From assembly GCA_963817135.1 (NCBI GenBank), contig CAWFNG010000013.1, positions 442,051 to 506,050 of the forward strand: a stretch of 64,000 bases of DNA, read 5' to 3'. This document shows, piece after piece, positions 45,615 to 53,932 of the stretch; the first letter of the stretch is position 1, and each line of letters begins with the position of its first letter. The notes beneath the pieces are model-generated. The model did not search any database. It saw only the letters and a program-made list of their open reading frames with translations, and was not told the origin of the DNA. Source of the stretch: VAZQ01 sp963817135 (GTDB lineage Bacteria > Pseudomonadota > Alphaproteobacteria > Rhizobiales > Xanthobacteraceae). A program made the translations under genes and the position numbers.

Positions 45615-48185
45615 TCACAGCTGCATGCGCTCTTTTCGGACAAGGTCGCGCAGGCGCAATCGCTCGGCGCGCTCGATGTCCTGGCGGCGGCACCGAGGTT
45701 GATCGAAAGGGCCGAACCGGTAGGTGATCGATGCATTTATATTCCCCTGAAACAACAGTCCGGTCTGCTGCAGGTTTACCGGGAGAAGCTTGGCAGACCC
45801 GCCTCCGTTCAAATTCAGTCGCAGACACGCGCTGTATTCGAACGGCAGCGCGAGAAGGCTCCAACCGGAAGATGCTGCGCGAACGGTGAGGGTCGGGCCG
45901 AGATCGGTGACGACCGCAACCTCCGTCGCCGGAACGAGCGTGGTCTGAAGGTCATGCTCGATCACGACGTCCTGCGCAGGATCAAAGGAATCTCCGGCCA
46001 GGATACCGATGGCTTCGGCGGCGGTGGCTGCCACTCTTGGGTGGACCGGCGAATATTGACCCAGGTTGCTTCCGTCAAGCCGGAATATTCTGAGCGGAAT
46101 TTCTCCCGCTTGCGTCTGATATACGAGCGTGGTGTCTGGGAGTTGTTCGGCGTCGGTGACGATCATGCGAATCCCCATTAGCCGTGCGATGCGGGGATTG
46201 AACACCCGGAGCGGGAAGAATGCCTTGAAGGCAACATCGTCCGGATGGGCGAAGAATGCGCGCAGGAAAGTAAATGTCACCGGCGATGTCCAATGGCCGT
46301 ATTCGGTAGCGTCAGGAATGCCGAGACCGAGCAGATCGATATAATGATCGTTGCCGAGCATGAGCATGTAGTGAACGACCAATACATCGTAGGTGCCTAG
46401 CGGTGCGTCAGGCCATTGGTTCCCGGCCTCGGCGCGGGTTCCCCCCAGCACCAGCGTCCGGCCGCGGAATGGTTTTCCGGCTTGCACGGCGAGATCCGCT
46501 TTCAGGAGCGCGACAGACGGCGGTTCTTCCGCGGGAAAAAGCGCATGCTGGTCGGGGGGGATACCGAGCACATAAGGGCGCAGAACGAAGGCAGCGAGAA
46601 GGAAATAGAACGCGAGGCGGTAACGCGCGAGCGGCAGGAAGAACCAGCTCGCCGCTTTGCCCTTGGCTTCGGTAGCCGCCTTGTACAGATATCTGACAAA
46701 GGCGCGGTCGACAAAAAACAGCAACGTCATACAGAGAACAGCGAAGAACCAGAACAGGAAGGGGCCGTGGGACATTTCCGCATAATGCCAGGATATGCCC
46801 TGCTGGATCGTGAGATGGTTGACGATGGAGAAAATCGGCATGCCGATTTCCAGGAAAATCACCGCAAATGCAAATCGCCTCAGCCGTGGCGATGGACCGG
46901 CAAGCACAAGGAGGCAGGCGATGATGAGAGACGCGCCCCAGATAAAGGTGACACGCGAATCGTATCGGCCAAGGGTCTCGGCCATGGAAGAACCGAGAAA
47001 CTCGCGCAGGAAGGCGAAACTGCGCACGTAGTGTCCGACGTCGATTGGCACCGTTTCGCGGAAGTGCGAACTGTAGGCATAGCCATAAAGGTCGAGCAGG
47101 AAAGACGGGACTCCTGCCGCTAACAATGCTGCTCCCAGAACGGCACCCGTGGCGAGCTTCCAGCCAAGCTCCGATCGGCTTCGCGACGTGATCAGGAATG
47201 CCAGGCAATAGAGCACAGTGACGGCTATGCCGAAGACAGCTCCCGCGGGAAATGCCAGCAGCAACAGGCAGGAGACGACAGCAAAGCCGGCAGCGAGGAC
47301 CAGGTTTGCTGGCGCGGCACGGGCCTGTCCAAGAAAAAAGAAGAGGGCACTCGCCGCCAAGGAGTAGAGGCCCGCCTCATACCACCACAACCCGAGTATC
47401 AGTTGTTGCGTGAGAAGGTAGGGAGGGACCACATAGACGATGCGCTCGAGGCCAATCGGAATTGTTACCATAAGGGCAGTCGTGCCGGCGACCATGACCC
47501 GCGCAACCGGACGCAAGCCGAAGGCGCCGCCGAGAATCCACAGCAACAGCGCGGTGCACAGGAAGAACAGCGTCAGGGCAATCTCGAATTCACGCGCAGG
47601 GGAAAGGACGTGCGCCAATCCGAGAATTGGGGCGGCATTGCCGTTGAGCGGAACCTGGATACCGAAATTGTTGAGAAGATTGCCGGCAAGGGAAAATACC
47701 GGAGTGCGCCAATCGATATCGTAATCGACAAAGGCCTGATGATAATGCTGGTCGGGGGCCCGCGAGACGGCAACAATCGATCGCGTGGAGAGAAGTCGGA
47801 ATACAATGAGAAAAAAACCCGCCAAAATGCCTGTCTGGATGCGTTCGCGGGCAGCATTGGCGGCGGGGACGCGTATGAAAAGAGATTTTCCCGCTGCTAT
47901 TCCTGCTTCCCATATCGATCGTGCCAGTGCGAGAGGGACGGATTGCTGCATTTCTCGCGACGACTGAACTGCTCGCAAGAACGCGAAAGCAAGCACCTGG
48001 TAGCCCCAGCTGCAAAAGATCAGCAGGCAAAGCGCATTGAACGCCTCAAGGCGTTTGACGCCGAAAAGCCGGTAAAGAACAAAATTTTCGTTCTCGCCGA
48101 GCCCTATGTAAGGTCCAGCCAAGATGATAATGACGAGGACGAGCAATGTAAGCTGCAGGCCGATGAAGAGGCGCGGTCGGATCAT
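45615..48185 (-). CDS. Large polytopic membrane protein with C-terminal periplasmic domain, tandem paralogue B
   Basis: An intact 856-residue protein. MIRPRLFIGLQLTLLVLVII is the first span. DQHYHQAFVDYDIDWRTPVF, NNFGIQVPLNGNAAPILGL and YVVPPYLLTQQLILGLWWYE are landmarks shared with paralogue A. About 12 spans reach residue 560, then a soluble domain with LGNDHYIDLLGLGIPDATEY, FPLRVFNPRIARLMGIRMIV and FRLDGSNLGQYSPVH. The acidic residues in the first long loop (DYDIDW) would suit a GT-C-type active site on the periplasmic face, but that is inference. It is divergent from the GtrB-like gene, with 145 bases between starts. Confidence 0.72.
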   Translation of the reverse strand: MIRPRLFIGLQLTLLVLVIIILAGPYIGLGENENFVLYRLFGVKRLEAFNALCLLIFCSWGYQVLAFAFLRAVQSSREMQQSVPLALARSIWEAGIAAGKSLFIRVPAANAARERIQTGILAGFFLIVFRLLSTRSIVAVSRAPDQHYHQAFVDYDIDWRTPVFSLAGNLLNNFGIQVPLNGNAAPILGLAHVLSPAREFEIALTLFFLCTALLLWILGGAFGLRPVARVMVAGTTALMVTIPIGLERIVYVVPPYLLTQQLILGLWWYEAGLYSLAASALFFFLGQARAAPANLVLAAGFAVVSCLLLLAFPAGAVFGIAVTVLYCLAFLITSRSRSELGWKLATGAVLGAALLAAGVPSFLLDLYGYAYSSHFRETVPIDVGHYVRSFAFLREFLGSSMAETLGRYDSRVTFIWGASLIIACLLVLAGPSPRLRRFAFAVIFLEIGMPIFSIVNHLTIQQGISWHYAEMSHGPFLFWFFAVLCMTLLFFVDRAFVRYLYKAATEAKGKAASWFFLPLARYRLAFYFLLAAFVLRPYVLGIPPDQHALFPAEEPPSVALLKADLAVQAGKPFRGRTLVLGGTRAEAGNQWPDAPLGTYDVLVVHYMLMLGNDHYIDLLGLGIPDATEYGHWTSPVTFTFLRAFFAHPDDVAFKAFFPLRVFNPRIARLMGIRMIVTDAEQLPDTTLVYQTQAGEIPLRIFRLDGSNLGQYSPVHPRVAATAAEAIGILAGDSFDPAQDVVIEHDLQTTLVPATEVAVVTDLGPTLTVRAASSGWSLLALPFEYSACLRLNLNGGGSAKLLPVNLQQTGLLFQGNINASITYRFGPFDQPRCRRQDIERAERLRLRDLVRKERMQL

Positions 48186-48330
48186 CTTGCTGTTCTAATT
48201 ACCGCGCGCAATGCGTGTAGCGATCCCATCCGCAGGATGTTTTGCTTTTGATCTGCCGACCACTTATCCCTCTACGTTTCGATCTTACGGTTTGCGGAAA
48301 CATTGTCCAGAGACCACCAAGTAAAGCTCC

Positions 48331-49278
48331 ATGATCAACCTGTCGGTTGTTATCCCGATCTACAACGAACGGCAAAATCTGCAGCCGCTCCACAGGGAAC
48401 TTGCAGCCGCGCTCGCCGCCGCATCGCAAGAGTGGGAAATCATCTTCATCAACGACGGCTCGAACGACGGATCGACACAATTGCTCGACGAGATCGCAGC
48501 GGCCGATCCGCGCACGCGCGTCATCCATTTCCGCCGCAATTTCGGCCAGACTGCCGCCATCATGGCCGGGATCGACTACTCGCGCGGCGAAATTATCGTT
48601 ACCATGGATGGCGATCTGCAAAACGATCCCAATGATATCGCCATTCTGCTGACCAAGCTGGAGGAGGGCTATGACGTTGTGTCCGGCTGGCGGGAGCAAC
48701 GTCAGGATGCTGAATGGGGACGACGATGGCCCTCGCAAGTCGCCAACCGTTTCATTTCGAGGATGTCGGGAATTCAACTGCACGACTACGGATGTACGCT
48801 GAAGGCATATCGGCGCTGGGCGATCGAAAACGTGCGGCTCTATGGCGAGATGCACCGCTACATCCCAATCTATGCAAGTTGGCAGGGAGCGCGGGTGACT
48901 GAACTGCCGGTGGCGCATCGCCCTCGTCTGCACGGCAAATCGAAATACGGGCTTTCGCGAGTGTCGCGCGTGCTGCTCGACATGCTGGTCATTTTTTTCT
49001 TGGATCGTGCGATGGATCGGCCGATGCAATTTTTTGGCAAGGCAGGTCTCTATCTGCTGGGGGCAGCGTTTATTGCCGGGCTTTATGCAATTGCACTGCG
49101 CCTCCTTGAGGGGACCTCGTTCATTCAGACGCCGTTGCCTCTTCTGGTGTCTCTCCTCACCATAGCGGCTCTGCTTTGTTTGTTTTTCGGCGTGCTCGCG
49201 GAAGTACAGATGCGAACCTATTTTGAAAGCCGAGACAAGCGGGCGTATATCGTGCGCCAAACGAGAAATCTGGACTGA
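48331..49278 (+). CDS. Polyprenyl-phosphate sugar glycosyltransferase, GT2 (GtrB/DPM1-like)
   Basis: A 315-residue protein with an N-terminal GT-A domain. LSVVIPIYNERQNLQPL, IIFINDGSNDGSTQLL, GQTAAIMAGIDYSRGEIIVT and MDGDLQNDP carry the metal-binding aspartates. LKAYRRWAIENVRLYGEMHR, YIPIYASWQGARVTELPV and HGKSKYGLSRVSRVLLD follow. Two C-terminal membrane spans are in GLYLLGAAFIAGLYAI and LLVSLLTIAALLCLFFG. The class transfers a sugar to undecaprenyl phosphate on the cytoplasmic side, supplying donors for the GT-C enzymes encoded nearby. It is followed 5 bases later by the amidotransferase gene. Confidence 0.87.
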   Translation: MINLSVVIPIYNERQNLQPLHRELAAALAAASQEWEIIFINDGSNDGSTQLLDEIAAADPRTRVIHFRRNFGQTAAIMAGIDYSRGEIIVTMDGDLQNDPNDIAILLTKLEEGYDVVSGWREQRQDAEWGRRWPSQVANRFISRMSGIQLHDYGCTLKAYRRWAIENVRLYGEMHRYIPIYASWQGARVTELPVAHRPRLHGKSKYGLSRVSRVLLDMLVIFFLDRAMDRPMQFFGKAGLYLLGAAFIAGLYAIALRLLEGTSFIQTPLPLLVSLLTIAALLCLFFGVLAEVQMRTYFESRDKRAYIVRQTRNLD

Positions 49279-49282
49279 CCGA

Positions 49283-51244
49283 ATGTGCGGTATCGCCGGC
49301 TTCACGAGAGACCCTTCGCGGTCGCAGCAACAGGATGCCGCCATTGTCGGCAGAATGCTCGCTCCCATAGCGCACCGGGGGCCGGACGACCGCGGCATTC
49401 ACGTTCGCGGCGGCATCGCATTCGGTCATCTGCGGCTGGCAATTATCGATGTGAGGGGAGGGCACCAGCCGCGGGTGGACCCGCCGACCGGAGACGCGCT
49501 GATCTTCAATGGCGAGATCTATGGTCATTCCGCATTGGCGGCAAAGCTCAGGCGCGAGGGAGCGCATCTCGTCGATCATTCCGATTCCGAAGTGCTGTTT
49601 CATCTCTTGCAGCGCGACGGCGTCAAGCGAACGCTCGACCAGATCGACGGAATGTTCGCCTTCGCCTTCTACGAAGCGCGAACAGACAAGCTTTATCTTG
49701 TGCGGGATCGCTTCGGCGAGAAACCCCTCTATTATTGCGAGCGAGATGAAGGCCTGGTTTTCGGATCGGAACCGAGCGCTGTTCTGGCACATCCGCTGGC
49801 ACAGGATCTTCCCATCGATCTGAATGCCGTCGCTGCCTACACGCACTTCGAATATTTGCCCGGCAGCCGATCGCTTTATCGGGACTTGCGAAAATTACCT
49901 CCCGGCTCCTTCCTGACCTATCAATCCGGTCGGGCGGAAATCAGCTGTTATTGGCAGCCAAGTCCGCAGGAGCGGGGATCGGTTCTCGAGAATGAAGCGG
50001 GCAAGCTCGAAAAACTGGATTACCTGCTGCGCGAATCCGTACGGGAACGGCTGGTTGCCGATGTTCCGGTGGGAGTGTTTCTATCCGGCGGGATTGATTC
50101 CTCGTTGGTCGCGGCATTGGTCGGAAAGTATGCTGGCGGCCTGACCGCCTTCACCATTTCCTTGCCGGACCAAAGCTACGACGAAGCTCATTCAGCAAAA
50201 GTCCTCGCCGGCAGTCTCGGCCTTCAACATCGCGTTATTCCAATCGGCAATTCCGATATCGGCGCGGCGTTTGCCACCATCAGCGCCAAAATGGACGAAC
50301 CGCTTGCCGATGCCTCCCTCTTGCCGACGCTCGCTCTGTGCACGGCCGCACGGCAGGAGGTCACAGTTGCACTCGGTGGCGACGCCGCCGACGAACTTTT
50401 CGCCGGCTATATCAGTTTCCAGGCAAACCGATTGGCTCGCCTTCTGGCGCTTGTGCCGAATAGTCTAGGGGCAGCCATGCGCGCGGGATTGAATCTCGTT
50501 CCCAGCAACTCCTCGTACATGAGCAAGGAATTCCTGCTGCGGCAGCTAAGCCACGGCTGCGGACTTCCGCCCGAGCGCCAATGGATCGCCTGCATGGCGC
50601 CTTTTGCGCCGGAGGAGCATCTGCGGCTGTGGAGGCATGATGTCGAGGCGCCGGACATGCTTGCCGCCGAGCTGTACGCAATCGCGGAATTTACCCACAA
50701 GCGGGATCGGAAGCATTGGTCGACTGCTGAATTGCTTTTGTCTTTTATGCAGACATATCTGCCGGAAGACATCCTGCAGAAAGTCGACAGGGCGTCCATG
50801 TATGTCAGCTTGGAGGTCCGCTCACCCTTCCTTGCCCGCAACTTCGCCGAATATGCGATCAGTCTTCCTTCCTCCGACAAGCTTGGAGTGTGGCGAACCA
50901 AGCAGCTGTTCAGAAAACTGGCCTTGCGCTATATCCCGGCGGAAATTGTCAATCGGAAAAAACACGGCTTTGCCCTGCCGCTTGCCCGGCTGCTGCGCGA
51001 GCAGCTGAAATCTGCGGTCGGCGAGACATTGCTTGACCGGGATTCGCCGTTGCGAGAATGGTTTGACGGCAAGTACATGGAATATCTTTGGTGCATGCAT
51101 CAAACAGGAAAGCGCGATTTTCGAAAAAAGATTTGGACTCTCTATTGTCTCGCCACTGTCGTAAACAACATCCGCTCTTTGCTTCGTCATTCAGCCACGG
51201 TCGTCGAGGGAGAGAACCGATCGGAAGCCGAGCTCGCGCACTAG
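49283..51244 (+). CDS. asnB: Asparagine synthase (glutamine-hydrolysing)-type amidotransferase
   Basis: A 653-residue two-domain enzyme. ATG 49283 gives MCGIAGFTRD, so cysteine 2 is the glutaminase nucleophile after removal of the initiator. APIAHRGPDDRG, FGHLRLAIIDVRGGHQPR and LIFNGEIYGH are glutaminase blocks. PVGVFLSGGIDSSLVAAL is the ATP pyrophosphatase loop, and ALGGDAADELFAGY follows. Such proteins in O-antigen clusters, e.g. WbpS-like ones, are thought to amidate uronic acids rather than make free asparagine. It is translationally close to the GtrB-like gene. The stop codon lies inside a CTAG palindrome. Confidence 0.87.
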   Translation: MCGIAGFTRDPSRSQQQDAAIVGRMLAPIAHRGPDDRGIHVRGGIAFGHLRLAIIDVRGGHQPRVDPPTGDALIFNGEIYGHSALAAKLRREGAHLVDHSDSEVLFHLLQRDGVKRTLDQIDGMFAFAFYEARTDKLYLVRDRFGEKPLYYCERDEGLVFGSEPSAVLAHPLAQDLPIDLNAVAAYTHFEYLPGSRSLYRDLRKLPPGSFLTYQSGRAEISCYWQPSPQERGSVLENEAGKLEKLDYLLRESVRERLVADVPVGVFLSGGIDSSLVAALVGKYAGGLTAFTISLPDQSYDEAHSAKVLAGSLGLQHRVIPIGNSDIGAAFATISAKMDEPLADASLLPTLALCTAARQEVTVALGGDAADELFAGYISFQANRLARLLALVPNSLGAAMRAGLNLVPSNSSYMSKEFLLRQLSHGCGLPPERQWIACMAPFAPEEHLRLWRHDVEAPDMLAAELYAIAEFTHKRDRKHWSTAELLLSFMQTYLPEDILQKVDRASMYVSLEVRSPFLARNFAEYAISLPSSDKLGVWRTKQLFRKLALRYIPAEIVNRKKHGFALPLARLLREQLKSAVGETLLDRDSPLREWFDGKYMEYLWCMHQTGKRDFRKKIWTLYCLATVVNNIRSLLRHSATVVEGENRSEAELAH

Positions 51245-51316
51245 TGGTCCGATTCCGAAGTTCGTCACCACTCGCGGCACGTTCAGATGCGAACTTCGGA
51301 ATCTAAGGACCACTAG
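51241..51316. repeat. CTAG-bounded palindromic repeat, copy 2
   Basis: A 76-base palindrome. CTAGTGGTCC and GATTCCGAAGTTCG at the left pair with CGAACTTCGGAATC and GGACCACTAG at the right. It supplies the stop codon of the amidotransferase gene (TAG at 51242-51244). The arm sequence differs from copy 3, but the layout is the same. Confidence 0.8.
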
Positions 51317-51330
51317 CAACTCTATGATTT

Positions 51331-51408
51331 CTAGTGCGGTTTTGAATTTGAAGTTCCTAAACGAGCTTGCGGCCAGTTATGATAGGAACTTCAAATTCAC
51401 CGCACTAG
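51331..51408. repeat. CTAG-bounded palindromic repeat, copy 3
   Basis: A 78-base palindrome, 14 bases after copy 2. CTAGTGCGG with TTTGAATTTGAAGTTCCTA at the left pairs with TAGGAACTTCAAATTC and CCGCACTAG at the right. The core TTTGAAGTTCCT is shared with copy 1 at 18573. The next gene may start 8 bases after its right end. Confidence 0.8.
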
Positions 51409-51416
51409 CATGCATA

Positions 51417-53667
51417 ATGGCGGCTTCTCGGATGCAACAGATGACTTCTCGCGCGCGCATTGGCGTTGCACCCGGCCTTGCCTTGGTCGACGCAATCGGC
51501 GAAGAGCTGCGGTCGCTTCCGCAAGAGCTATCAGCTTCAATTGCGCGCTACAAATCGCGTGTCGGCGCTCTTGCTCTCTCGCGTCAGCAGTTTTTTTCGC
51601 AGGCTTGCCAGCCTTGTTTCCCTGCTGCCGCGGGATTGGCGCTTCTGGACGGTTGCAGCCGTTGCCGCCGCCGTCATGGGCGTCATGCAGTTCAATGTCC
51701 CGCTCTGGTATGGCGGGAGCGACCACGGCGACTATTACTGGTACGGCCGCTTTCTGCTGGGGCAGGGATTTGCCGGCTACGCGCTGCCGCCCAACTGGCG
51801 CACGCCGGGGATGGGCATCTTTCACATCCTCTCCGGCACCGTGCTCTTCGATACGTGGAAGGGATTCATCGCGCTGTTCGCGCTGTTCAGCGTCGCCATT
51901 CCGGTCCTCTACTATCTCATCGTCCGGCCGCATTCGCGCAACCTTGCCCTCGTCGCGGCGCTCGTCGTGATCGCCTCCATGACGCCCACCATCTACGCGA
52001 CCATGGCGGGGTCCGATCAGGTGTTCTTCTTTCTGCACGCGCTTCTCCTTTGCCTGTGCGTGACCTATTTCCATCGCCGGCTCGACCGCCGCCTCACGCT
52101 TCCCATCGTCATCGCCGTCGTTGCCGCCTGCGCCCATCTGGTGCGGCCGGTGGGCGCGGTCCTGTTCTGGATCTTCGTCTTCGTTGCCGTCCTCTTGCGG
52201 CCCCACGACTGGCGGCGCCTCGCGGCGGCGAGCGGAGTCTACGTGGCGCTTATGGCCGCCTGGGTGGTCTGGGACCGCGACCACGGCACGAATGGAGGCC
52301 TTGGGCCCGGGCATGGCCATGAATTGCCCAACCAGCTTGCGACCATCGCCGAGCGGCGCCTGGCGCAGGCATATTTTTCCCCGCAAGGCCTCGTGCATGC
52401 GCAGAGCGATGCGGCGGCAAAGGACTACGCCGCAAGCAGGACGCTTCGCAGCGAACTGCTCGCGCGTTCCTCGATCAGCACCCGCAGGAATGGCAGTCGG
52501 CTGCGTTCCTCACGCCGCCAAGCCTGTTCGGCCGCTATGCCGGCGATCCCGACGGCGCCGGGAAGCTTCTCGATGCGCTGTTCGCCGAGCGCAACACGCT
52601 CTATTTCGCCTTCATTGTCGCAAGCGCCAGGAAGGCGCTCGGCGATGATGCCGCGCTCGCCTTGCTCCACGACGTGGCGCGAGAGCATGGGACCACGGGC
52701 TGGAGCGGACTGGCGCGCTATTTCCTCAACCAGCCGGCGCAATTGCTGTTCGGCGTCGTGCCTAATCTCACCGGGCGCAACGTGTGGGCCTCATTCCTGC
52801 GCGCCAAGCATCAGCCCGCCTACAGCATCGACCATGTCCCCGACCCGCTGCTCACCCCCGAACTGGGGCCGGCCAACGCGCTCATTCTCGCACCGTGCGG
52901 CAATTCATCGACGGACTACCCGCAATATTGGCCACCGGAAGTGCTGGCGCGGTATCCGGGGCAACCGGAGATGCTCTACCGCATGGTGGTGGGAAGCGAT
53001 GAGTGGACTGACCTGTTTCCGGTAGGTCTCGACCCCGAAGGCTTCATCTACGAGATTCTGAACTGGTATTTCGGTCCCGCGCAGGCCGGCAGCCTCTATA
53101 CGCGCGCCGTCGTCGAGATTCTGCGCAACCATCCCAAGCTGATCATGCTCAAATACGATAGTCTCCTGAGCCTCACCATCATGCCCAATCGCGCGCTCGC
53201 CGCGCTCTTTGATGGCAAACCGCTCTATCCCGGTTCCGACGCCTATTTCGAGACAAAGACGCAGGTGCACGACGGACCTCACGCCGGGTCTGCGCAAGGA
53301 ACTCGTTCCGGTGATCGCCACGAACGATGTCTTCAAGGCCGCAGCCTCGCTGCAGATGGCGGTGTATGCCATGGCGCCGTTGTTCCTGTTGCTGCTCCTC
53401 CTCGCGCTTCCGTTTCTGCGCGGCCCCGCGACCACGGCGCGCATGCCTGCTCCTGATCCTTGACTATGCCTATCAGCTCGTATCGATCGCCGTCTTCACG
53501 TCTGGGGGGCGCCGCGCTACGAGGCGAGCTTCTATCTGCTGCCGTTCATCGTGAGCTGCATGATCTTCGGCCAGCTCACGTCGGATTGGCGGCGCCGGCG
53601 CTGCGGCCAAGTTGCAGCGTCCCGGATGCAGTGCAGCGCGCCGCAAACTCGGGATACCTCCCCCTGA
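51417..53667 (+). pseudogene. GT-C-like polytopic membrane protein, tandem paralogue A (several frame breaks)
   Basis: About 745 residues after joining frames. ATG 51417 gives a basic N-terminus. A break near 51585 in a T7 run leads into LLPRDWRFWTVAAVAAAVMG. Then come FNVPLWYGGSDHGDYYWYGR, LPPNWRTPGMGIFHILSGT, YATMAGSDQVFFFLHALLL and YFSPQGLVHAQSDAAAKDYA. More breaks follow near 52480 and 53270 before APLFLLLLLLALPFLRGP and EASFYLLPFIVSCMIFGQ. The frame then runs into a palindromic repeat and stops there (53665-53667). The GGSDH..D..WYG loop after the first span fits a GT-C active-site loop. It is close to paralogue B throughout. Confidence 0.65.
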
Positions 53668-53803
53668 AAGGGGGAGGTCGGCGCGAAGCGCCGGGTGGGG
53701 GTCAAATAGCGCGTGCTAGTAATTTAAGAACGACCCCCACCCGACCACCTTCGCTACGCTCGGTGGTCGACCTCCCCTTTCAGGGCCCCTTTCAGGGGGA
53801 GGT
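53656..53803. repeat. Long palindromic repeat (ACCTCCCCCTGAAAGGGGG type), copy 1
   Basis: A 148-base compound palindrome. Each end is itself a hairpin (ACCTCCCCCTGA-AAGGGGGAGGT type), and the arms GGTGGGGGTC and GACCCCCACC pair across a central loop. One extra CAGGGCCCCTTT unit is inserted in the right end. It provides the stop codon of the upstream GT-C-like gene. A second copy lies at 62562. Confidence 0.8.
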
Positions 53804-53932
53804 ATCCAGCCTCTCGCTCGTGCCACGTACGGTTGCCTGTTGATGGTGCGCCGGCGACAACATCTTGCAATACTCCTCCGAATTGGACTTTATGCAGCGC
53901 CAGAACGCCTGTCCGATGCCTGGAGGGGACGC

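Noticed and set aside
48199..49398. A 399-codon open frame on the minus strand
   Set aside because: It is antisense to the GtrB-like gene and the start of the amidotransferase gene. The product is arginine/histidine-rich without motifs.
53656..53803. Ordinary intrinsic terminator
   Set aside because: The structure is far larger than a terminator hairpin, has no T-run and recurs at 62562, so it is listed as a repeat, although it may still affect transcription.
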